Part shown: one piece after another, positions 29,225-37,912 of the stretch
Position numbering within the stretch: the first letter of the stretch is position 1
How the letters are laid out: each line of letters starts with the position of its first letter
The notes under the pieces: generated by a model
Seen by the model: the letters and a program-made list of their open reading frames with translations, nothing else
Database searches by the model: none
What the model was told of the DNA's origin: nothing
Translations under genes and position numbers: made by a program
NCBI RefSeq assembly: GCF_001427305.1
Contig: NZ_LMFZ01000034.1
Coordinates: forward strand, 168,085 to 232,084
Origin: Duganella sp. Root1480D1
GTDB taxonomy: Bacteria > Pseudomonadota > Gammaproteobacteria > Burkholderiales > Burkholderiaceae_D
DNA: 64,000 nucleotides
Direction of reading: 5' to 3'

Positions 29225-30337
29225 TTACACCATGTCGGCGAAGCCGAGGCGGTCGGTGGTGGCGTGGCGGGCGTCTTCTACGCTGACTTTCTTTTCGGCC
29301 AGCAGCTTGCGCAGGCATTCGTTCATGGTGTAGCAGCCAGGCGCTGCTTTGCGTTCCATCACATTGCGCAGGTCGGCGACGTTGCCGTTTTCGATCACGG
29401 CAGCAACTTCCGGATTGACGGTCAGGCTTTCGGTGGCCAGGTAGTAGCGGTCGCCATCCATCGCGGGCATCAATGCCTGGCACAGCACGCCGCGCAGGGC
29501 GTGCGCCAGCGCCTGGCGCTGCGGCTCGGTATTGCCCAGCAGGCGAATCATCTTTTGCAGGCCCAGTTCGGTCGAGCGTGCGTGCAAGGAGGCCAGCACC
29601 AGCGGGCCCGATTCGGCCAGCGCCAGCGCTTCGTGCGCGGTTTCCGCGTCACGGATTTCGCCGATCACAATCACGTCCGGACGTTCGCGCAGCGCATCCT
29701 TGGCGCCCAGGTCGAAGGTTTCCACGTCGCCGTCAAAGCCCACTTCACGCTGGGTGATCACGCATTTGCGCTGCGGGATCAGGGTCTCCACCGGGTCTTC
29801 GATGGTGATGATGTGGCCCGAACGGTTCTTGTTGATATCGTCCAGCATGGAGGCGATGGTGGTCGACTTGCCCTGGCAGGTATCGCCAATGATCAGTACC
29901 AGGCCACTGGAGAGCTGCGCGAACGTCTCCTCCGTCGGGCGCAGGCCCAGGCCGGACAGCAGCAGCGGTTCCTTCGGGAAGCGGCGGATCACGCAACCCA
30001 GGCGTTTCTTACCCTGGAAGCTGAAGCAGTTGGCGCGGATGCGCGCGGTATGCAGGTCGATGGCGCGGTCGAACGCGCGGTCCTGGATGCGTTCGCGCCA
30101 GTTCGGCTCCACCACTTCAAAGAATTCTTCCAGCTCTTCGCGCGTAATCGGTGAATCGGTCACCGCCACCAGGCCCTTTGGCTGGCGCAGCAGCAAGGGG
30201 CTGTTCTGGTGGATCAGGATGTCGGAGAAGACCAGCTTGGAATTTAACAGGTGCAGGATTTGCTCGACGAGGGTGCCAAAGACCGGGTGGTCTTCGTTCT
30301 CGATATACGTCAGGGTGCGAATTTGCGAGTATTCCAT
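29225..30337 (-). CDS. PilT/PilU-like ATPase with atypical P-loop
   Basis: A 370-residue hexameric secretion/retraction ATPase of the PilT/PilU group. The Asp box (ITIEDPVETLIPQ), Walker B (DVIVIGEIRDAETAHEAL) and His box (PLVLASLHARST) are recognisable. The P-loop reads GDTCQGKSTT, not the usual GPTGSGKSTT, keeping only the GKS/T core. No AIRNLIRE-type retraction motif is seen. I chose the ATG at 30337; a TTG at 30355 is possible. No other pilus genes are nearby, so it may be an accessory PilU-type motor. It follows a truncated rlmI. Confidence 0.8.
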   Translation of the reverse strand: MEYSQIRTLTYIENEDHPVFGTLVEQILHLLNSKLVFSDILIHQNSPLLLRQPKGLVAVTDSPITREELEEFFEVVEPNWRERIQDRAFDRAIDLHTARIRANCFSFQGKKRLGCVIRRFPKEPLLLSGLGLRPTEETFAQLSSGLVLIIGDTCQGKSTTIASMLDDINKNRSGHIITIEDPVETLIPQRKCVITQREVGFDGDVETFDLGAKDALRERPDVIVIGEIRDAETAHEALALAESGPLVLASLHARSTELGLQKMIRLLGNTEPQRQALAHALRGVLCQALMPAMDGDRYYLATESLTVNPEVAAVIENGNVADLRNVMERKAAPGCYTMNECLRKLLAEKKVSVEDARHATTDRLGFADMV

Positions 30338-30415
30338 AGTGCCTGTGCTCTCCAATTGGTACGCATGATTCTATTGCATTTGCTCTATGGAATGTAAGTG
30401 GCTGGTGAACAACAT

Positions 30416-31051
30416 TTATTTCGGATACTCAAATCCGGTACGGATATCGTAGGGGAAACGGCGGTCGCGCTCGCTCACGGTCAGCCTTGGCGGCGGTTCT
30501 TCGCCGGCCAGCGCGCGCGATTTCACATGCAAGCCCTCGCCTTCCCGGATCAGCTTATCCGCTCGCTCATATACATTTTGACAACCAGTTTCCGCGATCA
30601 GGGCCTGCACAATGCCGATCTTCCACGCTTCGACCGCCGCCGACTGGAACTGGCAAACCAGGTAGCCGTCCTTGCCGCCATAGCTTTGCACCAGCAGTCC
30701 TGACAAGCCGTCTTCGTCGCCAAGCACGATCGGCACCAGCTCATCTGGCCGTGCCGATTGCAGCGAGTGGATGCGTCGCGCGATGGCGGCACGCACACGG
30801 CGCTTCACCATGGCGTGGTCGACCGGCTCGTCCTCGCGCAGGGTCCAGACGCGGGCCGCAATCTGCGATTTGGCGTTATAGGCGGCACGGGCCAGGAATT
30901 TACGGGACGAGCTGACCACCGTGGCGGTGGCGCCAGGCTTGTTTTTTTCGGCCGGACGCCCTTCGACGCGCTCGACGGCGGACAAGTAAATATAAGGATC
31001 GCCGGCAAGGATGGACTTCTCCTTGCCTTGTTTGATGATGATTGTAAGCAT
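30416..31051 (-). pseudogene. Truncated RlmI-type 23S rRNA methyltransferase (N-terminal part only)
   Basis: The frame from the ATG at 31051 encodes 211 residues matching the N-terminal PUA domain and EEHEA-like region of RlmI (m5C1962 methyltransferase, normally about 390-400 residues): KQGKEKSILAGDPYIYLSAV, NAKSQIAARVWTLRE, LGDEDGLSGLLVQSYGG and DIRTGFEYPK. It stops exactly where the family continues TGFxLDQR into the SAM-binding Rossmann domain. No remnant of that domain follows in the 78 bp before the next gene. It should lack catalysis; a retained RNA-binding role is possible. Confidence 0.8.
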
Positions 31052-31199
31052 GGGCGAGATGATACAGGAGCGACGCCCTGTCCCCGGCATTTTGCATTCT
31101 GTTCCCGCAAGGCGGCGTCCTGTCGCACCGGACGGGCACTATGGCGCCGGCTTCGATACGATGTGACCATCGAATACTGATTCACAGAGGAGAAACAAG

Positions 31200-31970
31200 A
31201 TGAAGATGTCTGCTGCAGTGCGCAACGCCCTGATCGCCGCTTCCGTTTTTGCTGTGGCCGCGCCGGTCGCCGTGGTGTCGGCCGCCCCGCTGGGCTGGTT
31301 TGCCGGTGAACGGGTGCAGGGCAATGGCAAGATCTCCAGGCAGGCACGCGAAGCGGCCAATTTCACCGGCCTTGGCCTGGGCCTGCCTGGCAGCGTTGAA
31401 GTCCGCATCGGCAATACGGAAAGCGTGTCCATCGAGTCGGATGACAACATCCTGCCGCTGATTGAATCCGTGGTGGAAGATGGCACCCTGCAAATCCGCC
31501 CGATCCGCCCGAACCTGCAGTTCGATACCCGCAACCTGAAGGTGGTGATCACCGCCAAGAAACTGGAGCGCATTTCGGTTGGCGGCTCGGGCTCGGTTGA
31601 TGCGGAAGGCCTGCGCGGCGGCAAGCTGTCCTTCAATGTCGGCGGCTCAGGCTCCATGAACCTGCGCAATATCGAAGGCGAATCGGTCACGGTTTCGCTG
31701 GGCGGCAGCGGTAACCTGAAAGCGAGCGGTTCGGCCGACAAGCTGAAGGTGTCGATCGGCGGTTCCGGCAAAGTCAGCACAGGACAACTGGCGACGCGCG
31801 AAGCCGCGGTCAGCATCGGCGGCTCGGGCCAGGCAGTGGTGTGGGCCAAGCAGTCTCTGTCCGTCAGCGTGGCCGGCTCGGGTGACGTGAGCTATTACGG
31901 CGAGCCGCAACTGACCAAGAGTGTCATGGGTTCCGGCAGCGTCAAGCGCCTGGCTGGCGGCCCGAACTGA
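31200..31970 (+). CDS. Secreted GIN-domain (DUF2807) protein, second copy
   Basis: A 256-residue protein with a signal peptide (VFAVAAPVAVVSA) and a long GIN beta-helix of glycine-rich rungs: ISVGGSGSVDAEGLRGG, FNVGGSGSMNLRNIEG, VSLGGSGNLKASGSADK, SIGGSGKV and SVAGSGDVSYYGEPQL. It is longer and more regular than the copy at 16649. A strong GAGGAG lies upstream of the ATG. Function unknown; probably envelope-associated. A TTCGAT/ATCGAA inverted repeat lies at about 31151-31173 in its promoter region. Confidence 0.85.
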   Translation: MKMSAAVRNALIAASVFAVAAPVAVVSAAPLGWFAGERVQGNGKISRQAREAANFTGLGLGLPGSVEVRIGNTESVSIESDDNILPLIESVVEDGTLQIRPIRPNLQFDTRNLKVVITAKKLERISVGGSGSVDAEGLRGGKLSFNVGGSGSMNLRNIEGESVTVSLGGSGNLKASGSADKLKVSIGGSGKVSTGQLATREAAVSIGGSGQAVVWAKQSLSVSVAGSGDVSYYGEPQLTKSVMGSGSVKRLAGGPN

Positions 31971-31984
31971 TCAAAGTTTGTCCC

Positions 31985-32013
31985 GGCCCGTGTCGCCACA
32001 AGCTTCACGGGCC
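31985..32013. terminator. Candidate bidirectional hairpin between convergent genes
   Basis: Perfect arms GGCCCGTG (31985-31992) and CACGGGCC (32006-32013), 13-base loop, between the GIN gene and the TonB receptor gene that end toward each other. No T-run on either side. Confidence 0.4.
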
Positions 32014-32040
32014 ACCTTCCCCCAGCAATTCTGGCGGGCG

Positions 32041-34275
32041 TCAGAGGTCGAACTTGAGGTCGGCGCTGACGGTGCGCTGGGCATAGGGATGGAAGGCCCA
32101 GTACTTTTCGCCACTCAGGTTGTCTATGCCGACCGATGCCGTCCACTGGCGGTTGAAGCGGTAGCGCACACGCACATCGGCGACCAGGTAGTCCGATACC
32201 CCCATATACGTAGAGCCACTCGGGTCGCTGTTATCAAGCGTGCCGAATTGCTTGCCGCTATAGCGCACGCCGAAAGTCCCGGTCCAATGCTGGCCGACGT
32301 GGTATGAGGCCAGCGCATTGGCACGCCACTTCGGCACGCGCGGCTGCCGCTTGCCCACGCTGGAAGGCATCGCGTCGTTCGCGGCGATCTCCGAGTCTGC
32401 ATAGGTAAGACTGCTTTGCAGCGTCAGCCCGTGCGTCAGGACATGATCGGCCTGCTGCGACAACTCCAGTCCCCATGTGCGAATCTTGCCCACGTTCTGC
32501 ACCGTGTTGACAGTAGCAGTCAGCGGCTGCGAATACAGCGCATCACGCGTGACTTCGCCGAACAGCGTGGCACGCAGGCTGCCCTGCGCCGTCATATGCT
32601 CCGCCGTCAACTCGCCGGTCCACGACTTCTCAGCACGCAGGTTCGGATCGGTATTGACGATCTTGTCGTCCACGATCGAGCCCTGGAATAGCTCCGCTGC
32701 AGTCGGATTGCGCACTGCGCGGCCGGTGGAAGCTTTCAGCGTCCAGGCTTCATCCACCCGCCATGCCAGCGCAGCTTTTGGCGACCGGGCCTGCTCGCGA
32801 CGGTCGCTGAACGGCAGCAGCTTGCCGGCCGCGCCCGAAATCTCGCCGCCATACGCGCTCCACGTTTCGTGCCGCAGGCCCAGCGTCGCCTTCCATTCCG
32901 ACGACAAGCGCCAGGTATCCTGAGCATACAAGCTCTCCAGCCGCGTATTGCCATTGAAGGTCGACACATGCTTGCCGCCCTCGCCCGCAATCCAGTCCGC
33001 CACACTGGTCACATGCGTGCGCAGCTTGGCGCTCTCGCGCTGCACGCCGAACTCCACCTGGTGCGCCGCGCCGGCACGCCAATTGCCGCGCAACGCCAGC
33101 GTATTCCAGCCGCTGCCGCCCATATCCGTCAGGTTGCCCTGCCCGCTTCCGGTCGGCACGCGCGCCAGGTCGCGAGAATAGTCGTAAGCACTGCCGGAGA
33201 CTTCCCAGTTAAAGCTGCCGCGTCCATGGGTCTTCAGCGACAGGCCGTGCATCACATGCTCAAGGTCCGCCCGCGCACCGGCAAAGTCGGAAGGCAGCAG
33301 CGTAAAGCGCTTGCCGCCGATATTGATTGCACCGCTGGTCACCGCATTGCCGGCACCATCGCGCAAATAGCTTTCGGCGCTGCGCACCACGTCGTTTTGC
33401 CACCAGCCCAGCGTGTAGCTGGCGCGCAGGGTTGGCGAGAAGTCGTAAGCCAGCTTCAGTTTCGCGTGGTCCTGCACTGTGTTCACCTGGCCAGTGCTGC
33501 CAAGGATGTACCAATCCTTGCCGGACGGGTTGCGATCCGCGACTGCGCCTGTCACCGGCACGCCGGCCTGTTCGCCCGGCTTCGGCGTAGCGCCGGCCGA
33601 CAGCAGCTTGTTGGCGAAGCCGATTGGCTGGCCGTTGCTGTCAAGGCGCGACAAGTTCATCCACCACGACAACCCACCGGATCGGTCGCCAAGCGAGGCG
33701 CTGTACTGGCGGCCGGTATGGCGCGAATCGGTCGCGTACTGCGCGAAATCCTGGCCCACCCATGACAGCTTGGCATGCGCTTCCAGCTTGCTTGGCATGC
33801 GCGTCTGGAAATCCACCACGGCGCCCACCGAATTGCCCGGATACGCCGCCGAGAACGGGCCATACAGCACGTCGACGCGTTCGATCTCCTCTGGCGTGAC
33901 GAGGCCCCAGCGCGGCGTGTAGGTGGCGCCGTTGCCCAGCAGGTTGGAGAGCAGGATGCCATCCGCGTATACCAGCGAACGCGCGCTGTTGCCGGTGCCG
34001 GAAGCACGGCTGGCCAGCACCGCATGGTCGTAGTCGCCAATAAAGCGCTTGCGCACATTCAGGCTTGGCAGGTATTTCAGCGCATCTTCACTGTCGAAGG
34101 CGTTGATGCGGTCTTCCACCTGCGCGCCGGTGATGCCCTCGATGGTGGTCGGGATCTGGGTCGGCAGCGAAGTCGGGCGGCCCCCATTGATTGTCACCAC
34201 GTGGTCCGCGTGGGCCGGGCAAGCGAAGCCCATCGCCGCCAGCATCGCTGCCAGCGGTTTGTATTGGATTCTCAT
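32041..34275 (-). CDS. TonB-dependent outer-membrane receptor, probably for copper
   Basis: A 744-residue receptor: signal peptide (LAAMLAAMGFACPAHA), N-terminal plug (about 45-170 with ASGTGNSARSLVYADG and SAAYPGNSVGAVVDFQTR), then a 22-strand barrel ending in a typical aromatic-terminated strand (VSADLKFDL). No iron-uptake genes are near. It is the last gene of an operon with DUF2946, PCu(A)C copper chaperone and YcnI, so copper (or a copper chelate) is the likely substrate, as in NosA/OprC-type receptors. The substrate is inferred from context only. Confidence 0.88.
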   Translation of the reverse strand: MRIQYKPLAAMLAAMGFACPAHADHVVTINGGRPTSLPTQIPTTIEGITGAQVEDRINAFDSEDALKYLPSLNVRKRFIGDYDHAVLASRASGTGNSARSLVYADGILLSNLLGNGATYTPRWGLVTPEEIERVDVLYGPFSAAYPGNSVGAVVDFQTRMPSKLEAHAKLSWVGQDFAQYATDSRHTGRQYSASLGDRSGGLSWWMNLSRLDSNGQPIGFANKLLSAGATPKPGEQAGVPVTGAVADRNPSGKDWYILGSTGQVNTVQDHAKLKLAYDFSPTLRASYTLGWWQNDVVRSAESYLRDGAGNAVTSGAINIGGKRFTLLPSDFAGARADLEHVMHGLSLKTHGRGSFNWEVSGSAYDYSRDLARVPTGSGQGNLTDMGGSGWNTLALRGNWRAGAAHQVEFGVQRESAKLRTHVTSVADWIAGEGGKHVSTFNGNTRLESLYAQDTWRLSSEWKATLGLRHETWSAYGGEISGAAGKLLPFSDRREQARSPKAALAWRVDEAWTLKASTGRAVRNPTAAELFQGSIVDDKIVNTDPNLRAEKSWTGELTAEHMTAQGSLRATLFGEVTRDALYSQPLTATVNTVQNVGKIRTWGLELSQQADHVLTHGLTLQSSLTYADSEIAANDAMPSSVGKRQPRVPKWRANALASYHVGQHWTGTFGVRYSGKQFGTLDNSDPSGSTYMGVSDYLVADVRVRYRFNRQWTASVGIDNLSGEKYWAFHPYAQRTVSADLKFDL

Positions 34276-34284
34276 GATCGGTCC

Positions 34285-34671
34285 TTAGCGCGTTTCGAGG
34301 GTCGCTTCCCAGTTCGCGGTACCGAACTGGCAGGACTGGACGATCTTGAAAGTGTGGTTGCCGGCAGCAGGCAATTTGCCGAACATCACAAACTCCTCGT
34401 AGAAGTCGTCGGGCAGCGGGCCGCCGCGCCAGGTCAGGCTATCTGGCGTGCGTTCGATGCTCCAGCCGTTCTTCAGCATCGGCCGCATCGGCGCAACTCC
34501 TTCCGGCAGGCGGATGCTGACCGCCACCGTGGGGCTGCCGTTGCAGCCATGGCCGACACGGAACACCAGCTTCTGGTAGCTGCCCGCCGCAAACTCGCGC
34601 TGTTCCAGCGAGATATGGGCGTGCGCAGACGTTGCCGCGAGCAGCGCTGCGGCCATCAGGTATTTTTTCAT
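34285..34671 (-). CDS. YcnI-family (DUF1775) copper-associated periplasmic protein
   Basis: A 128-residue exported protein: signal peptide, with the mature N-terminus beginning HISLEQREF, as expected for the YcnI family whose N-terminal His binds Cu(II). The fold signatures LVFRVGHGCNGSPTVAVSIR, GWSIERT and GPLPDDFYEEFVMFGKLP are clear. It lacks the C-terminal membrane helix of some relatives. GAGGGG precedes the start. It lies between pcuAC and the TonB receptor in a copper operon. Confidence 0.88.
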   Translation of the reverse strand: MKKYLMAAALLAATSAHAHISLEQREFAAGSYQKLVFRVGHGCNGSPTVAVSIRLPEGVAPMRPMLKNGWSIERTPDSLTWRGGPLPDDFYEEFVMFGKLPAAGNHTFKIVQSCQFGTANWEATLETR

Positions 34672-34681
34672 GGTCGGCCCC

Positions 34682-35128
34682 TCAGTGTTTGGGAGCTGTG
34701 TAGGACAGTGGCTTGACCGGCACTTGCACTTCCACGGTCTCCTGCTTCTTGCCCTTGCCCTGGATCACCAGCGTCATCGGCACGGTTTCGCCGGCCTTCA
34801 TCTGGCGCTTCAGGTCCATCATCATGATGTGGTAGCCGCCGGATGCCAGCGCCACGGTTTTGCCTGCCGGGAGGTCGATGCCGTCGACTGCCGACATCAT
34901 CATGCGGTCGCCCTGCATCGCCATCTGGTGGATTTCAATGATGCCGGCCGCCGGAGAGCGCACCTCGACCAGGCGTGCATCCTGCTTGGAAACCAGTTCC
35001 ATGAAGGCGCCGGTCGCCTGCGCGGCCGGCACGGTCGCGCGAATCCATGGCTCGCGCACGGAGACTTGTGCCGCAGCGGAGGCGGCGAGAGCGATCGACA
35101 TTGCGAACGCGAAGAACTGCTTTTTCAT
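34682..35128 (-). CDS. PCu(A)C periplasmic copper chaperone
   Basis: A 148-residue protein with a signal peptide (FAFAMSIALAASAAA) and the PCu(A)C fold. The Cu(I) site residues are present: His/Met in IIEIHQMAMQGDRMMM and the second cluster GGYHIMMMDL. Such proteins deliver copper to cytochrome oxidase or other cuproenzymes. Good Shine-Dalgarno AAGGAG. Second gene of the copper operon, 11 bp before ycnI. Confidence 0.92.
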   Translation of the reverse strand: MKKQFFAFAMSIALAASAAAQVSVREPWIRATVPAAQATGAFMELVSKQDARLVEVRSPAAGIIEIHQMAMQGDRMMMSAVDGIDLPAGKTVALASGGYHIMMMDLKRQMKAGETVPMTLVIQGKGKKQETVEVQVPVKPLSYTAPKH

Positions 35129-35163
35129 TTTTCACTCCTTGATTCGTTAAATAGGGGACGAAA

Positions 35164-35577
35164 TCAGGCGTGCGCAGGCGGTCCTCGCGGATTGGACGCC
35201 GACCACACCGGCAGTGGTTGTGGCGACTGGTAGAACAGGGTTGGGTGCAGCGTGGCGCCTGCGAGCGGCAGCGGCAACGCAAGGTCGGACGGCGGCAGGC
35301 CAAACCAGCCCGCGTGCGGCAAGCAGTAGGAACAGTCTTCCATGTCCATCTGCGCCATCGGTTGCGCCGGGGATTGCCGCTTGCTGCGGTCGGTTACCGC
35401 GACAAAGGTGGCGTAATCGAGCTCGCCGACACCGCTCACCCGCGTGCCATCGTTCAGGCAGATTTCCCAGGTACGTGGCTTGCCGTTCACCGCGTGCGAA
35501 ATCGCCGGGGCGAGCGCGTTCATCAGGATGGCGAAGCACGCAATCCAGATCCAGCGCAGGCGGGTTGACGATTTCAT
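35164..35577 (-). CDS. DUF2946-family protein of the copper operon
   Basis: A 137-residue protein with an N-terminal hydrophobic segment (WIWIACFAILMNALAPAISHA) followed by a mature part with DMEDCSYCLPHAG, the conserved CxxC-His patch of DUF2946 that may bind metal. I prefer the ATG at 35577: a perfect TATAAT (plus-strand ATTATA, 35591-35596) overlaps the first possible ATG at 35592, suggesting transcription starts below it. It heads the copper operon; function unknown. Confidence 0.8.
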   Translation of the reverse strand: MKSSTRLRWIWIACFAILMNALAPAISHAVNGKPRTWEICLNDGTRVSGVGELDYATFVAVTDRSKRQSPAQPMAQMDMEDCSYCLPHAGWFGLPPSDLALPLPLAGATLHPTLFYQSPQPLPVWSASNPRGPPAHA

Positions 35578-35598
35578 TTGCATGGCGGGCATTATAGC

Positions 35599-36318
35599 CT
35601 AGCGCGCTGCTTCCATTTGCGCAGCCAGCGCACGCGCAGCCTGCCAGCGGCTGGCGGGGGAAGGATGGTCGAAGCGTTCGAAATTGGGATAGTGACTATG
35701 CTTTGCCAGCTTGCGGAAATAGGCAACCAGTGCCTGCGGCGCCCATCCGGCGCGCACTGCAAACTGCAGGCCTTCGCGGTCGGCCTCCATTTCCTGCTGC
35801 TGGTTGAAGCCCGCCAGCTTGCGCATCAGCGCATTATCGTGGTCGATATCGTATTCAAACTCTGCGAACGGTTGCGCCGCACGGGCCGGCTCAAGCCTTA
35901 AAGCTTCTTCGAATTCCTTCAGGTTGTGGCGCAGCACGGCGTGCATGATTTCATGCGCCAGCAGCATGGCCAGTTCCGCATCGCCCAGAGCCAGCGCGTC
36001 GACATAGGCCCGGCTGACCAGCATTTTGCCGCCCGCCATGGCGAAGGCATTGGCGTCGCCATCGCTAGTGGTGTGCAGCTCCCAGTCCCAAGCAGCCGAT
36101 TCCGGGAACTCGCGCTTCGCTTGCGCAATCAGCGGGCGCGCCAGGGCAGCCACCCGCGCGCCGAAGCGCTCGTCGTCGTCAAGGCGATAACCCTTGCGCA
36201 ACTCGTCGATCTGCTCGCGATACAGTTTCGCCGAACCGGCCATGACTTCAGCCTGGGTCACCGCCTGGGCCGCAGGCCCTTGGACGATGAATAAAAAGGC
36301 AATAAGGTAGCGCACCAT
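35599..36318 (-). CDS. M48-family zinc metalloprotease
   Basis: A 239-residue exported protease with a signal peptide (LIAFLFIVQGPAAQA) and the zinc motif HEIMHAVLRH, with the third ligand Glu in QEMEADREGLQFAV. This matches periplasmic M48 (LoiP/BepA-like without TPR). Start at 36318 because AGGTG sits 5 bases upstream; a GTG two codons earlier is less likely. Its stop lies 21 bp before the DUF2946 ATG, so read-through into the copper genes is possible, though they have their own promoter candidate. Confidence 0.85.
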   Translation of the reverse strand: MVRYLIAFLFIVQGPAAQAVTQAEVMAGSAKLYREQIDELRKGYRLDDDERFGARVAALARPLIAQAKREFPESAAWDWELHTTSDGDANAFAMAGGKMLVSRAYVDALALGDAELAMLLAHEIMHAVLRHNLKEFEEALRLEPARAAQPFAEFEYDIDHDNALMRKLAGFNQQQEMEADREGLQFAVRAGWAPQALVAYFRKLAKHSHYPNFERFDHPSPASRWQAARALAAQMEAAR

Positions 36319-36396
36319 GATCACCTCATTCTGCCACCGATTCGCCGCTGCACAGCTGTTTGCCGCCGCCCTCCCCGCCTCAGCGGCCAGTTTGTG

Positions 36397-36933
36397 TCAA
36401 GCCTTCCAGACTTCGCGCAGGATTTCCACGGTCGTCGTGCCGTCGGTCAGCCAGATCTGGCCGTCCTGGATGGTGCACTGGAGCTGCATGGAGCGCTGCG
36501 CCATTTTCTCCAGCGCGGCGCTGGCCTCGGCGTCGATGTTCACCACGCTGACATTCTTGGCGCGATCGACCTTGCTGGCGAGCTGCTTCCACCACACATG
36601 CGAGGCGGAGCTGTAGGAGTACACCATCACCTTATCCGAGCGGCCGGCAGCCTTCAGGATGCGGCGTTCGTCCGGCTGGCCGACTTCGATCCACAGCTGG
36701 ATCGCACCGGTCAGGTCCATCTGCCACAGGTCCGGTTCTTCGGTATCGGAAATGCCTTTGGCGTTCACCAGCGCTTCATCGGCGTGGATCGCGAAGGCGA
36801 CGATGCGCACCATCAGGCGTTCATCGGTTTCGGACGGATGGCGCGCCAGGGTCAGCATATGGGTTGCGTAGTAGTTGCGGTCCATGTCCGCGATGGACAG
36901 TTCCGCCTTGTAGATCGTTGATTTCAGTGCCAT
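36397..36933 (-). CDS. yaeQ: YaeQ-family protein
   Basis: A 178-residue protein of the YaeQ family, whose fold resembles PD-(D/E)XK nucleases. It opens MALKSTIYKAELSIADMDR as relatives do and carries the conserved PDLWQMDLTG and WIEVGQPDERR segments with the presumed acidic site. Function is not established. Only 6 bp downstream of purU on the same strand, so likely co-transcribed. Confidence 0.93.
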   Translation of the reverse strand: MALKSTIYKAELSIADMDRNYYATHMLTLARHPSETDERLMVRIVAFAIHADEALVNAKGISDTEEPDLWQMDLTGAIQLWIEVGQPDERRILKAAGRSDKVMVYSYSSASHVWWKQLASKVDRAKNVSVVNIDAEASAALEKMAQRSMQLQCTIQDGQIWLTDGTTTVEILREVWKA

Positions 36934-36939
36934 TACTAA

Positions 36940-37809
36940 TTATTTGAAGATTACAGTTCGGTCGCCGTTCAGCAGGATGCGGTGCTCGACGAACCATTTC
37001 ACAGCGCGCGCCAGCACCACACATTCAACATCGCGGCCGATCGCGGTCAGCGCATCCGAGTCCATGGCGTGGTCGACACGCTCCACGTCCTGCTCGATGA
37101 TCGGCCCCTCATCCAGGTCGCCGGTCACGAAGTGGGCGGTGGCGCCAATCAGCTTTACCCCGCGCTTGTGCGCCTGCGCATACGGCTTGGCGCCCTTGAA
37201 GCTTGGCAGGAAGGAATGGTGGATATTGATCGCCTTCCCTTTCAGGCGCTCGCACATCGACGGCGACAGGATCTGCATGTAGCGCGCCAGGACCACCAGG
37301 TCCACGTTATGGGTTTCCATCAACTCCACGATGCGCGCTTCCTGCGCCAGCTTGGCCGATTCGGGAGCACCGGTCGCCAGCGGCAGGTGGTGGAACGGGA
37401 TGTTGTAGCTGGCCGCGAGCTGGTAAAAGTCCATATGGTTGGACACGATGGCCGGGATTTCGACCGGCAGCAACCCGCTCTTGTAGCGGAACAGCAGGTC
37501 GTTCAGGCAATGGCCGATCTTGGACACCATCAACATCACACGCGGCTTGGCATGCGCATCGTGCAGCGCCCATTCCATGCCCATGCTCGCCGCCACCTTG
37601 GCGAAATCCTCGCGCAGTACGGCATCGCTGAACGCGGCATCTTCGCGCGCAAAGTGCACGCGCATGAAGAAACGTTGCGTTTCCGCGTCACCAAACTGGG
37701 CGGAATCGATGATGTTGCAGCCATGTTCAGCCAGGAATCCCGATACACGATGGACGATGCCGCGTTGGTCGTGGCAAGAGAGCGTAAGGATGTATTCTGG
37801 GTGGTTCAT
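36940..37809 (-). CDS. purU: Formyltetrahydrofolate deformylase
   Basis: Hydrolyses 10-formyl-THF to THF and formate, balancing one-carbon pools. 289 residues: an N-terminal ACT domain (about 5-85, starting YILTLSCHDQRGIVHRVSGF) and a formyltransferase-like domain with the catalytic Asn, His and Asp in IHHSFLPSFKGAKPY and LDEGPIIEQDVERV. Divergent from the MDR gene across about 100 bp. Confidence 0.95.
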   Translation of the reverse strand: MNHPEYILTLSCHDQRGIVHRVSGFLAEHGCNIIDSAQFGDAETQRFFMRVHFAREDAAFSDAVLREDFAKVAASMGMEWALHDAHAKPRVMLMVSKIGHCLNDLLFRYKSGLLPVEIPAIVSNHMDFYQLAASYNIPFHHLPLATGAPESAKLAQEARIVELMETHNVDLVVLARYMQILSPSMCERLKGKAINIHHSFLPSFKGAKPYAQAHKRGVKLIGATAHFVTGDLDEGPIIEQDVERVDHAMDSDALTAIGRDVECVVLARAVKWFVEHRILLNGDRTVIFK

Positions 37810-37912
37810 GGCGCTTTCAGGTCATGGGCGGGACGGTATTGTCGCATGAACATTGCCACGGCTGGCAAATTCCGGAATAGAATGACCGTACTATTTCTAA
37901 AAAGGAGCAAAA

